Shown: one piece after another, positions 15,901-23,505 of the stretch
How the letters are laid out: the number at the start of each line of letters is the position of its first letter
Numbering within the stretch: position 1 is the first letter of the stretch
DNA from: Acidobacteriota bacterium
GTDB lineage: Bacteria > Acidobacteriota > Terriglobia > Terriglobales > Acidobacteriaceae
Direction: 5' to 3'
NCBI GenBank assembly: GCA_003224905.1
Contig: QIAA01000048.1
Location: 1 to 64,000, forward strand
Length of the DNA: 64,000 bases
The notes under the pieces: generated by a model
Told to the model about the DNA's origin: nothing
Seen by the model: the letters and a program-made list of their open reading frames with translations, nothing else
Databases searched by the model: none
Translations under genes and position numbers: made by a program

Positions 15901-16556
15901 TGGGTTTCCCAGCCGGGGGCGCTCGGACGATGACTGCCGACCTGACTGAGAAACTGCCTCAAGGAACGAGACGGATTCGCATCACAACCAACTTGCAGAT
16001 CTATTGGGACAACATTCTGATCAGCCGCACGCCTCAGAATCAGAATTTCCATCTCACTCGGGTTCCGCTGACCGGAGCCGATCTGCGCTTCCATGGTTTT
16101 CCACTGAAGATCGAAGACGAGCCGCCGGGGAACGTGAAATATGTTTACGAAAAGGCGAGCGCTACTGGTCCCTACACTCGTCCGGTTGGCGCGTACACGC
16201 GCTATGGTGACGTGCTGCCGCTGCTGACGGCGAATGATGACAGGATGGCCGTCTTCGGATCAGGCGATGAAATCGCCGTGGATTTCGATCCTTCTAAATT
16301 GCCGGCATTGCCTGCAGGCTGGGTGCGCGATTACTTCTTCGCGGCTCAGGGGTATGAGAAAGACATGGATTTTTACGCGGCGGACGGCAACACTGTGGAT
16401 CCGCTGCCATTCCGAGGCATGGGGACGTACCCTTACCAACCACAAAAATTTCTTCTCGATAACTCGCGTTTGAACTATCTGTTGAACTACAATACGCGAC
16501 ATTTATCCGGGAACGAACCGCGGGGATACTCCTTCGACTACCGCTCTGCGCAGTAG
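12954..16556 (+). CDS. Giant TPR / FG-GAP (VCBS) / ASPIC-UnbV secreted protein
   Basis: From ATG 12954 this is a 1200-residue exported protein with a signal peptide at residues 1-20. TPR repeats cover about 30-190 (LNNLGAAYMNQQLFEKGLKA, AWFNLGLLYKNSNNPEGAID). FG-GAP/VCBS beta-propeller repeats follow from about 240 to 640, with many calcium-type loops such as DYDNDGKFDLF, DYDNDGYTDL and DFDHDGWMDL. An ASPIC/UnbV domain lies at about 640-710 (NKSAIGTKVEVLAGG, SNGYLGQNS). The C-terminal 480 residues are an uncharacterised, probably beta-rich region. Such proteins occur in large numbers in Acidobacteria and are thought to act at the cell surface. Palindromic repeats are inserted in frame near residues 784-820 and 964-970. 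GTG 12933 is an alternative start. Confidence 0.88.
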   Translation: MIQRGWFSFAVVVAAFGIFAAVPQKPSNNPTDKSLEAARLNNLGAAYMNQQLFEKGLKAFQDAAALDPKLPIAQLNAGIALLNLTRMDPAKELLEAAVKRDPKDPHAWFNLGLLYKNSNNPEGAIDAFRHVVEMNPDDADSWYFVGATHSQSRQFPQAIDAFQHALKLNPLHASAEFGIARAYQQSGDTANSREHLQRFQHITQEKLGTPIGLAYGDQGKYSLAEESPAVAQKVPPQIPVKFVDVASKVGLITKADPTSEIDIASYIRPGACFIDYDNDGKFDLFLPENGVDGGMSLYRNVGGGKFEDVTKQAGLNSTEHGIGCTAGDYDNDGYTDLAVNFKGRIVLLHNEKNGTFKDVTSVAGLKSEGLNLGVTFVDYDHDGDLDLFVAQYSEHPYFDPRKTPALHGEIQLPDFDQLWRNNGNGTFTDQTSETGFAGKAPTVAALGSDYNNDRAIDLVLTGNFKGGPPIFENPREGRFRIQVPWKPGLGVTDGIAVLDFDHDGWMDLAFTHWNAEVPGLTLWRNNHHNNFDQIQLAGTNWARAFGVAAFDYDNDGWVDLVAAGETKDGKGEVRLFRNLGREGFKDVTADVGLDKIQFKNPRAIITGDYDNDGAIDLLVTQNQGPAVLLHNEGGNKNNWVRLNFKGLADNKSAIGTKVEVLAGGNRQKWEIAGSNGYLGQNSTEIIAGLGQAKEADVVRMLWPSGVVQDEIEVAGLKEHSFLEMDRRGSSCPTLFAWDGTHYALVGDMLGAGVVGHWVGPGQRNVPRPVEYVKIDRNLIREKESPHPSQSARRMGHPQEEEGIGGPSHVSQNRRNVGHPVLSFRFMEPLEEVVYLDQVKLLAVDHPADVDVYPNEYFASNPPYPEFKIVVSRDARPPVGAWDEHGHDVLPSILAHRYFGDFELTDFKGFAKPHTLELDLGEPYRGGPRWLLMHGEIEYFTASGMYASAQAGIEAVAPYVEAEVSAGEGARPTHPKWVRVIDDMGFPAGGARTMTADLTEKLPQGTRRIRITTNLQIYWDNILISRTPQNQNFHLTRVPLTGADLRFHGFPLKIEDEPPGNVKYVYEKASATGPYTRPVGAYTRYGDVLPLLTANDDRMAVFGSGDEIAVDFDPSKLPALPAGWVRDYFFAAQGYEKDMDFYAADGNTVDPLPFRGMGTYPYQPQKFLLDNSRLNYLLNYNTRHLSGNEPRGYSFDYRSAQ
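15308..15412. repeat. Two REP hairpins inside the FG-GAP protein gene
   Basis: CCCACCCTTCGC pairs with GCGAAGGATGGG (15308-15337), and CCCACGTTTCGC pairs with GCGAAACGTGGG (15378-15409). Both add no stop and keep the frame, giving a low-complexity linker (HPSQSARRMGHP and SHVSQNRRNVGHP). The first hairpin is the same unit that disrupts the gene at 541-565. Confidence 0.7.
15845..15864. repeat. GC palindrome inside the FG-GAP protein gene
   Basis: GGCGGGCG-AGGG-CGCCCGCC, followed by CCACAC, is the same unit as at 233-252. In frame it encodes AGEGARPTHP, an insert in the C-terminal region. Confidence 0.65.
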
Positions 16557-16700
16557 TTCCAGCCATGGCAATCCCACGTTCGTAACCTCGACCAGGCACT
16601 ACGCGTAACTGGAACACCGTTACTTAGATGACCTGCGGTTGATTATCCGCGTGATCGTTACAGCACAGTGGAAACCACGTAGGCTGAAGTCGGTTTACAT

Positions 16701-17099
16701 ATGCGCACATTCATGATTCTCGTTCTGCTTTCCAGCCTGGCTGCGGCTCAGGAACTGCCTGAAGCGCCTTCGCAGCGTGCCACACCTAAGAGCTTTTGGG
16801 TAGCCGCGGGAGCCTACACCGCTTCGATCATCTATGACGGTGAGACCACGGTCAGAGGAGTTGAGTCGGGCTGTGTCGAGAACTGGAATCCGACGCTCTA
16901 CGGCGAGAGGCCTGGCCGCGCCCGTTTCTACCTAGTTAGTGCCGGCCTTGATGGGGCAACCATGTTTGCCAGCCGGCGGTTGGTGCGATCGAACAATCGA
17001 TTTCTTCGCTACACCGGATGGGGGCTGATGTCCTGGGGGACAGAGCAGCACTTGCATGGAGCCATTCACAACACCGGCTTCAGCTGTTCGGCGCGGTGA
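16701..17099 (+). CDS. Hypothetical secreted protein
   Basis: This 132-residue protein starts with a signal peptide (FMILVLLSSLAAAQELPEAP). The Q-E-L-P-E-A-P type cut region is frequent in acidobacterial exported proteins. The mature part has a weakly hydrophobic helix (FWVAAGAYTASIIYDGETT) and a second segment (LVSAGLDGATMFASRRL), and ends in HNTGFSCSAR. The ATG lies 142 bases after the FG-GAP gene stop. The space between shows nothing recognisable. I do not recognise a family. Confidence 0.6.
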   Translation: MRTFMILVLLSSLAAAQELPEAPSQRATPKSFWVAAGAYTASIIYDGETTVRGVESGCVENWNPTLYGERPGRARFYLVSAGLDGATMFASRRLVRSNNRFLRYTGWGLMSWGTEQHLHGAIHNTGFSCSAR

Positions 17100-17283
17100 A
17101 CATCGGATCGATACTCTGCGATTGAGTTGTGCTGCTGTTGTACTACTGGCCACGAACTGCCGGGCTTACGGCGCTGGCCATCAGTAATCTCGAAACATCC
17201 CATCAATCAAACATAAGCTGCGGACTCTACCAAGTTTGATCAGGTAGTGCTGCTTTCGTCTTAATTCAATCTGGAGAATACTC

Positions 17284-18084
17284 ATGAAGAAGTTCACCTC
17301 CCTCGCTACCCTTGCACTCTTGTTTGCCACGTTCGCCTTTGCTCAGAGCGGCACGCCAAGCTCCAAGGCTACCGCTGCCTACAATTCAGCCGTGGGCTGT
17401 AGCCTTACAGCCACGAGCGGAACCTGGACTTGCGGCGACATTTTTAGTGGCGCTGCGAAACCTGTGACAGCGGACAATTATGTCGAGGTCATGGGGAGCA
17501 CAGTGAAAGTGTCCAATAGCCAGTCGCTGTTTGCTTCTGCTTCGCTTGTGACTGGGCTGTATACGAATACTCTGGTTACGACGAAGCCCTCGAAAACCTC
17601 GGGTGGCACGAATACGTCCACGGCAGTTGCTTCAGGCGGAGTCTACTTGCGAGCTGTGCTTCTGGACGCGCCGAACGGCAATCCAGTCATGTATGGTTAT
17701 CCGGCGGCTGCGTGCAACGCCGCGGTCCTGGGATGCTCTGGGACTGGAGCTGACTCCGGAGTCGTACTGGACTCCCGGGTCCAAACCTTAACTCAATCGC
17801 TAAGCGACTGCGTGGTGAACGTGACCGTCAGTGGTGTCGCTGGGACCGGGACCTGTGATTTTACGTCAACCATTCAGCTGATACTGCAGACCACCAGCGC
17901 TCATGGCTACAACTTCATATTCCCGAATGTTGGAGTAGGCACATATTACTTGTCAATCCAGGCGTCGGCCAACTCCGGCGCCGTTGTCCCCACGGGTTTT
18001 GGATCGGCGGTGGGTGGGGCGGCTTACGGGCTCGGCTCGGTGACGGTGGAGAGCGTCAGGCTGGTGCACGGGTTCTCGTTTTAG
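17284..18084 (+). CDS. Hypothetical secreted protein (beta-rich)
   Basis: The 266 residues begin with a clear signal peptide (SLATLALLFATFAFAQSG). The mature chain is rich in Ser, Thr, Gly and Val and poor in charged residues, as in extracellular beta proteins. It contains several cysteines (VGCSLTATSGTWTCGD, AACNAAVLGCSG, LSDCVVNVTVSGVAGTGTCD) that could form disulfides. GGAGAATACTC gives a good ribosome binding site. A strong terminator follows at 18107-18132. I do not recognise a family. It is convergent with the GH5 gene. Confidence 0.65.
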   Translation: MKKFTSLATLALLFATFAFAQSGTPSSKATAAYNSAVGCSLTATSGTWTCGDIFSGAAKPVTADNYVEVMGSTVKVSNSQSLFASASLVTGLYTNTLVTTKPSKTSGGTNTSTAVASGGVYLRAVLLDAPNGNPVMYGYPAAACNAAVLGCSGTGADSGVVLDSRVQTLTQSLSDCVVNVTVSGVAGTGTCDFTSTIQLILQTTSAHGYNFIFPNVGVGTYYLSIQASANSGAVVPTGFGSAVGGAAYGLGSVTVESVRLVHGFSF

Positions 18085-18106
18085 AATCTGTTTGCCGTCA
18101 GGACAG

Positions 18107-18132
18107 ACCGGGGCGCGAGCCCCGGTTTTTTC
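18107..18132 (+). terminator. Rho-independent terminator
   Basis: ACCGGGGC (18107-18114) and GCCCCGGT (18119-18126) form a perfect stem around GCGA, followed by a run of T to 18131. It lies 22 bases after the stop of the secreted hypothetical. The downstream T-run fits termination on the plus strand. Confidence 0.85.
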
Positions 18133-18149
18133 TTGTTCTGTGATGAACA

Positions 18150-20060
18150 CTACCTGCATGCGACGCCATTCACTGAGAAGCTTGCCGGCGCAGCGTTCGT
18201 CCCGCTGAAATTTGCAGTGAAGCCTAATCCACTGTAGCTGCCGCCTGCGGGAATGCTCCCGTTATAGCCGACGTTCCTGATTGTCACTGCCGGACCGCTT
18301 TGCACATAGCTTCCATTCCATAGATTCGTGATTTGCTGATTGCCAGGGAACGTCCACTTGAGGGTCCAATTTGTGATGCCCACGGTACCAGTGTTTTGTA
18401 CGGTGATGGCCGCCTGGAACCCGGTGTTCCATTGGTTGACGTTGGCGTAAACCACGTGGCAGGCGAATCCGCCGGAACTGGATTGAGTGGTGGCGCTGGC
18501 CTGGTTTGAGGCCGACGACGAGCCGGCGGCATCGACCGCTTCCACCTTGTAGTAGTAAGTTGCCGCGGCGGCTAACCCAATGTTTGTGAAAAGGGGTGCC
18601 GTCAATCCACTCGCGATTTGATTGCTTGAGGATGGAGCGAATCCGCTGGCCGTGCTGCGGAACACTCTGTAGGTGACGCTGCAGTTGCCCGGCGGAGTGA
18701 CCGCAGTCCAGTTCAGATTGATTTGGCTGGAAGAGATAGCCGCGGCTGCCAGGCCGGAAGGCGCTGAAGGAACAACGGAACATGTTCCGCTGCCTCCACC
18801 GCTGCCGCTGCCTCCTTCAGTGAGAGCCGACTGAATCGACGCGAGCTCGCTCTGCTTCAGCGAACTTGCGGGAGTCGAATCGTACTGATTGTCGAGCAGA
18901 GCGTAACTGTCTTCGCCATTCAACGCCCAGTAGGTCCAGTTCAGGCTTGGATTATTTTGCAGGAAGTTCACCAGGCTTTCGAACCACTGTCCCTGGGAGC
19001 CGGGAGTGGCGCTCTGGATGCCGGAAGCGTTGTTGCCGGTGCCGAATTCTCCAATCAGCACTGGAGCAATATGGTTCGCGTTGATGTAGCCCCAGAATTT
19101 GTTCCAAACCGACGACAGGCTGGAGAAACTCGTACTGCTGTTAAACCAGCTCTGCTGGTAGAGATTTGGCCCATAATCGTGCGCGGAATACACAAGCCGG
19201 TTGGACACGTTCAATGCAATTGGATACCTGGAAACGCCCTCCAAATTCCCGCCCCACCAGTCGCAATCTCCGCTGTAGCAGTCCACTCCTTCGACAATGA
19301 TCAGCAGGTTCGAGTTAGCCGAAAGCACGGCGTTGCCTGCTCGTTGTGCGGCTGCGGGGAAATTCTGGGAGGTATTGGTCGTCGGGCAGCCTCCCGTTGC
19401 GGTATCTCCCGTCCAGCAGGCGCCGGTGTGCGAGCCGTTTGCGATCACGTGAGGCTCGTTGCGAAGATCGACGGCGACTACCGTCGGATTACCGCTTGCG
19501 TCCTTGTAGCCGGCATAACGGCCGACTAACATCTTCCAGTCGTTGATCCACGCCGACTCCGGATACGCGCTTGTGTGCCAGAGCCCGTTGGCCTCAGCGC
19601 TATTGCCTGCTTCTGAGCGGTGATTATCGAGAATCACCCGCAAACCGACGGCTCCGGCTGCACTGATGATCTTATCCATGACCTGCAGCGCGTTCAGGCC
19701 CTTCAAATCGGTGTTGATCGTGCCGCCGCCGTTCGAAAACGAGATATTCTTTGGAACAATGGGCGTTTCGACCATTTGGTTTGAGTAGGGAAGGCGAATG
19801 GCGTTATAGCCATTACTTTTTATGGCCTTGAGAATCGTGTGGTAATCCTGTGCCCAAAGGCCGTGGACAACTTGATCGGTGGTTTCGAAACCATACCAGT
19901 TGATCCCGGCAATGCGTATGGAACGGCCACTGGCATCGACGATCTGATTGCCGCTGGTATGCCAGTATCCGGTACCCTGCCCAAAGGCGACGCTGCACGT
20001 TGCAAGAAGCAGGAAAAGGATCCTCTGCCAGCCTTGGCTGTAGGATGAACGGACACACAT
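18150..20060 (-). CDS. Modular GH5 endoglucanase with FN3 and CBM2-like domains
   Basis: This is a 636-residue secreted enzyme. The signal peptide is at residues 1-27 (RILFLLLATCSVAFGQ). The GH5 catalytic domain spans about 30-405. It includes INWYGFETTDQVVHGLW, YNAIRLPYSNQMV, the acid/base glutamate in VDLRNEPHVI near 200, and the nucleophile glutamate in LIGEFGTG near 337. A fibronectin type III domain covers about 435-525 (SAPSGLAAAAISSSQINLNW). The last 100 residues match CBM2 (VYANVNQWNTGFQAAITVQN and tryptophans in NWTLKWTFPG). It probably cuts cellulose or related beta-glucans outside the cell. ATG 20060 has AGGGGA upstream. It is monocistronic. Confidence 0.92.
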   Translation of the reverse strand: MCVRSSYSQGWQRILFLLLATCSVAFGQGTGYWHTSGNQIVDASGRSIRIAGINWYGFETTDQVVHGLWAQDYHTILKAIKSNGYNAIRLPYSNQMVETPIVPKNISFSNGGGTINTDLKGLNALQVMDKIISAAGAVGLRVILDNHRSEAGNSAEANGLWHTSAYPESAWINDWKMLVGRYAGYKDASGNPTVVAVDLRNEPHVIANGSHTGACWTGDTATGGCPTTNTSQNFPAAAQRAGNAVLSANSNLLIIVEGVDCYSGDCDWWGGNLEGVSRYPIALNVSNRLVYSAHDYGPNLYQQSWFNSSTSFSSLSSVWNKFWGYINANHIAPVLIGEFGTGNNASGIQSATPGSQGQWFESLVNFLQNNPSLNWTYWALNGEDSYALLDNQYDSTPASSLKQSELASIQSALTEGGSGSGGGSGTCSVVPSAPSGLAAAAISSSQINLNWTAVTPPGNCSVTYRVFRSTASGFAPSSSNQIASGLTAPLFTNIGLAAAATYYYKVEAVDAAGSSSASNQASATTQSSSGGFACHVVYANVNQWNTGFQAAITVQNTGTVGITNWTLKWTFPGNQQITNLWNGSYVQSGPAVTIRNVGYNGSIPAGGSYSGLGFTANFSGTNAAPASFSVNGVACR

Positions 20061-20301
20061 CTGGATTCCCCTTTTTGGTCGGAAGCTGGTATTGCTGAAG
20101 GACCGGCTCGACGCGGTCTTCGTCGCAGCCGAAGCTTTATCACTATGTTAGCTGAGGTTTTCTTCTGGTTGTATGTATCGTTAGTACATTAATGAGCAAC
20201 TGCTTCGCGGGGCTAAGGGGAAAACCTCAGGGCCCGGGGGTGAGAAGAGCAGTAAACTGGCTGTTGACAGGTCTTAGGCCCACATAATCCAATACGCCGG
20301 A

Positions 20302-21681
20302 ATGGAATCCACGACAACCGCTGCATCCCCGCCCCGGCTTAAACGTGTTCTTACTCTTTGGGATCTGATTTTTTACGGCATCGTTCTCATCCAGCCGATT
20401 GCGCCGGTGCCGTTGTATGGCGTGGCGCAGAAGCTCTCTGACGGGCACTTCGCGACCATTATTTTGATTGCGATGTTTGCCATGCTGATCACCGCGGTCA
20501 GCTATGGGCGAATGGCGGCGCTCTATCCGGCTGCGGGTTCGGCTTACACGTATGTGGGCAAGGGATTGAATCCCCACCTGGGATTTCTGGCGGGGTGGGC
20601 GATGATTCTGGATTATCTGCTTCAGCCTTTGATCAACACGGTGTGGATTTCAACCGCGCTGCACGAACGCTACGTGCCGGAGGTGCCGTTCATCGCCTGG
20701 GCGGCGCTCATCGCAGGGATCATGACGGTTCTGAATCTTGCGGGGGTGCGGTCGTCGGCGCGTGCCAACAAGGTTTTGCTGTTCTTCATGTCGATCGTGG
20801 TGGTGTTCTTTGTCGTTCTCGCGACTCGATTTTTGTTTCGCGGGCAGGGTTGGAGCGGGCTTTTTTCCATCCAGCCGTTTTACAATCCCGCTACTTTCAA
20901 TTCCCACCGGGTATTGACCGCGACATCATTTGCTGCGCTCACGTATATCGGTTTTGATGGCGTAACTACGCTGGCGGAGGATGTGGAGAATCCGAAACGC
21001 AATGTTCTGCTTGCGGTGGTGCTCACCTGTTTGTTTGCGGGGGTGGTCAGTTGCTTCGAATCGTATCTGGGAGCGCGGGTCTGGCCGGACTGGCGCAGCT
21101 TTCCGAATCTCGAGACCGCGTTTATGGACATCTGCAGCCGGGTGGGAGGGGTTCTTCTGTTTAACGCGATGGCTGTGATTCTGATCGTTGCCGCGTTCGG
21201 CAGCGGGTTGACTGGTACTTTGGGCGCCGCGCGGTTGCTGTTTGGGATGGGGCGCGACGGGGTTCTGCCGAGAAAAACTTTTGGCTACTTGAAACCGGGG
21301 ACCAATACGCCGACTTTCAATATTGTCCTGATTGGGGTGCTTGCTTTTGCAGGCGCGGTCCTTCTGAATCAGGTGGGCAGCGCTTATCAACACGCAGGTG
21401 AGCTGCTGAATTTTGGGGCGTTTCTGGCGTTCATGGGGGTTAATTTTGCGTGTTTCTGGCAATTCTCTATGCTCTCCCAGCCTGGATACAAGCGGCGCAT
21501 TGTGCGGGACGCAATCCTGCCGCTGATCGGCTTTGCGTTTTGCTTTCTGATCTGGTGGAACCTGAATAACCTTGCGAAGACTGTGGGAGGAATCTGGTTT
21601 GTGCTTGGGATTGCCTATGTGGGAATCAAGACGCGAGGATTCCGGACCGCACCGGTGATGATTGATTTCAGCGAGTCATAA
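20302..21681 (+). CDS. APC family amino acid / amine permease
   Basis: The 459 residues have about 12 hydrophobic membrane spans. The first half shows the APC signature: LTLWDLIFYGIVLIQPIAPV in TM1, YGRMAALYPAAGSAYTYVG after TM2-3, and LAGWAMILDYLLQP. FAALTYIGFDGVTTLAEDVENPKR (about 210-233) is the conserved TM6 region with the unwound F-D-G segment that contacts substrate. The family imports amino acids or polyamines by proton coupling; the substrate is not predictable. The gene is monocistronic and divergent from the GH5 gene, with about 240 bases between them. Confidence 0.87.
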   Translation: MESTTTAASPPRLKRVLTLWDLIFYGIVLIQPIAPVPLYGVAQKLSDGHFATIILIAMFAMLITAVSYGRMAALYPAAGSAYTYVGKGLNPHLGFLAGWAMILDYLLQPLINTVWISTALHERYVPEVPFIAWAALIAGIMTVLNLAGVRSSARANKVLLFFMSIVVVFFVVLATRFLFRGQGWSGLFSIQPFYNPATFNSHRVLTATSFAALTYIGFDGVTTLAEDVENPKRNVLLAVVLTCLFAGVVSCFESYLGARVWPDWRSFPNLETAFMDICSRVGGVLLFNAMAVILIVAAFGSGLTGTLGAARLLFGMGRDGVLPRKTFGYLKPGTNTPTFNIVLIGVLAFAGAVLLNQVGSAYQHAGELLNFGAFLAFMGVNFACFWQFSMLSQPGYKRRIVRDAILPLIGFAFCFLIWWNLNNLAKTVGGIWFVLGIAYVGIKTRGFRTAPVMIDFSES

Positions 21682-21848
21682 ATCAGGGCGTTCGTCGTTG
21701 TCCCGGTTTCCTCGCCGCGATTAGTGCCGATAGAATACAAAGTTTCCTTTTTAATGTTCTCGGGTTGTAGCGTCGATTATTAGGGATGATAGGAGATGTC
21801 GTCCTGACCGGCTTTTAGGCGGAGAGGGATCTATGTATTTGATCCGTA

Positions 21849-21894
21849 ATGCATAGATCCTTCCGCTTCGCTGCGCTCAGCGTCAGGATGACAG
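21849..21894. repeat. GCATAGATCCTTC...AGGATGACA repeat, family D copy 1
   Basis: ATGCATAGATCCTTCCGCTT leads into CGCTGCGCTCAGCGTCAGGA and TGACAG. A second copy at 23130-23175 is nearly identical at both ends and differs in its central GC palindrome. The two copies bracket pntA1. The tail is echoed at 1189-1204. Confidence 0.7.
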
Positions 21895-21952
21895 CTCTAA
21901 AAACAGCACACTTGATTCAGTTCTTTTTAACAGCGCACGAGGAAAGAGATTC

Positions 21953-23122
21953 GTGATTATTGGGGTTCCTAAAGAAAGTTATCCGGGGGAGCGGCGGGTT
22001 GCGTTGGTTCCGATTGCGCTCCCTGCTCTTGTCAAAGCTGGTTTCGAAGTCGTAATAGAGGCCGGCGCCGGCGACGAAGCCGGGTACAGGGATGCGCAGT
22101 ATGCAGAGAAGGGCACGAAGATCTTACCCGATCGCGCTGCTGTGTTCGCTACAGCCGACATCATTGTGCAAGTGCTCTGTTACGGCTCGAATGATGTCAC
22201 CGGCAAGGACGATCTGCCGCTCTTCCGACGCGGGCAGGTTCTGGTTGGCTTCCTGCGGCCGTTTGGGTCCGCTGAAGTAGTGCAGCAGATTGCGGAAAGC
22301 GGAGTCACGTCCTTCTCGATAGAACTGATGCCGCGAACGACCCGCGCGCAGAGCATGGACGCGCTCTCCTCCATGGGTACGATTTGCGGGTACAAGGCTG
22401 TACTCATGGCGGCGGTCACTCTCCCGAAAATCTTTCCCATGCTTACCACAGCGGCGGGCACGATCACTCCGGCGCGGGTGTTTGTAATCGGAGCAGGGGT
22501 CGCCGGGCTGCAAGCGATTGCGACAGCAAGGCGATTAGGCGCTGTGGCGTCAGCATACGATTTGAGACCCGACACGAAAGAGCAGGTGCAAAGCTTGGGC
22601 GGACGGTTTATCGAACTGCCCATTGAAGCCAAAGATGCGGAAGATGCGCGGGGCTATGCTCGTGCCCAGGATGAGAATTTCTACAACCGGCAGCGGGAAC
22701 TGTTGGGAAGGGTAATCGCGGAGAGCGACGTAGTGATTACCGCCGCAGTGATCCCCGGCAAGAAATCGCCGGTGCTGGTCACGAAAGAGATGGTGCAGCA
22801 GATGGCACCGGGGTCGGTGATCTTCGACCTTGCGGCTGAGCGTGGCGGAAATTGTGAGCTGACGCGGACGGGGGAGACGGTGGTGGAATACGGGGTCACG
22901 ATTATTGGGACAATCAATCTTGCGAGCGGGGTGCCGTTTCACGCCAGCCAGATGTATGCGCGCAACATTAGCGCGTTTTTGATGCACCTGGTCAAGGATG
23001 GGAAACTGCAGCTTAATCTGGATGATGAGATTGTGCGAGAGACGCTGGCTACACGGGACGGAGAAGTGGTCAATGAGCGGGTGCGGGAGTTTTTCTCGCT
23101 GCCAGCGCTGGTTTCGAGTTGA
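21953..23122 (+). CDS. pntAA: NAD(P) transhydrogenase subunit alpha part 1 (NAD-binding)
   Basis: From GTG 21953 (AGGAAAG upstream) the protein has 389 residues. It is the soluble NAD(H)-binding domain I of the proton-translocating Re/Si-specific transhydrogenase, which transfers hydride between NADH and NADP+ at the cost of the proton gradient. Landmarks are GVPKESYPGERRVALVP at residue 4, QSMDALSSMGTICGYKA near 133, and the dinucleotide-binding VFVIGAGVAGLQAIATARRLGA near 181. VIPGKKSPVLV and IFDLAAERGGNCELT lie in the second half. The split alpha subunit (A1 and A2 as separate genes) is usual outside enterobacteria. It is followed by pntA2 and pntB. Confidence 0.95.
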   Translation: MIIGVPKESYPGERRVALVPIALPALVKAGFEVVIEAGAGDEAGYRDAQYAEKGTKILPDRAAVFATADIIVQVLCYGSNDVTGKDDLPLFRRGQVLVGFLRPFGSAEVVQQIAESGVTSFSIELMPRTTRAQSMDALSSMGTICGYKAVLMAAVTLPKIFPMLTTAAGTITPARVFVIGAGVAGLQAIATARRLGAVASAYDLRPDTKEQVQSLGGRFIELPIEAKDAEDARGYARAQDENFYNRQRELLGRVIAESDVVITAAVIPGKKSPVLVTKEMVQQMAPGSVIFDLAAERGGNCELTRTGETVVEYGVTIIGTINLASGVPFHASQMYARNISAFLMHLVKDGKLQLNLDDEIVRETLATRDGEVVNERVREFFSLPALVSS

Positions 23123-23129
23123 AAGTGCA

Positions 23130-23175
23130 ATGCATAGATCCTTCTGCCTCGCTTCGCTCGGCATCAGGATGACAT
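23130..23175. repeat. GCATAGATCCTTC...AGGATGACA repeat, family D copy 2
   Basis: ATGCATAGATCCTTCTGCCT is followed by CGCTTCGCTCGGCATCAGGA and TGACAT. It lies between pntA1 and pntA2, inside what should be one operon. It may form a hairpin in the mRNA between the two cistrons. Confidence 0.7.
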
Positions 23176-23195
23176 CTTTTTAAACGGGGGAAATA

Positions 23196-23492
23196 GTGCA
23201 ATCGAATTTGATTGATGCGCTGTTTATTTTCATATTAGCCGCCTTCATTGGCTTTGAAGTGATTCGGCGGGTTTCGCCGCTGCTGCATACGCCGCTCATG
23301 TCGCTGACGAACGCTCTGGATGCCATCGCGGTGGTCGGCGCCATCATTCTGGTGGGTGAACACAAGAGTAATTTTGCGACCGTGTTAGGAGTGATCGCGG
23401 TGATTGCCGCGACCAGCAACGTGGTCGGCGGGTTTCTTATAACCGATCGCATGATCAAGATGTTCAAGACCAGCCGTCCCACCAAGTCCTGA
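23196..23492 (+). CDS. pntAB: NAD(P) transhydrogenase subunit alpha part 2 (membrane)
   Basis: This is a 98-residue membrane protein with about three hydrophobic spans (LFIFILAAFIGFEVI, ALDAIAVVGAIILVG, LGVIAVIAATSNVVGGFLI). HTPLMSLTNALDAIAVVGAI is the conserved part of the alpha-subunit membrane domain. It forms half of the proton channel with PntB. GTG 23196 follows GGGGGAAAT. The next gene, pntB, starts 13 bases after its stop. Length matches stand-alone PntA2 proteins. Confidence 0.93.
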   Translation: MQSNLIDALFIFILAAFIGFEVIRRVSPLLHTPLMSLTNALDAIAVVGAIILVGEHKSNFATVLGVIAVIAATSNVVGGFLITDRMIKMFKTSRPTKS

Positions 23493-23505
23493 CCTCACTC
23501 AACTC

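Noticed and set aside
14934..16094. 386-codon frame antisense to the FG-GAP protein
   Set aside because: It is antisense to a well-supported gene with FG-GAP and ASPIC motifs and has no recognisable domain.
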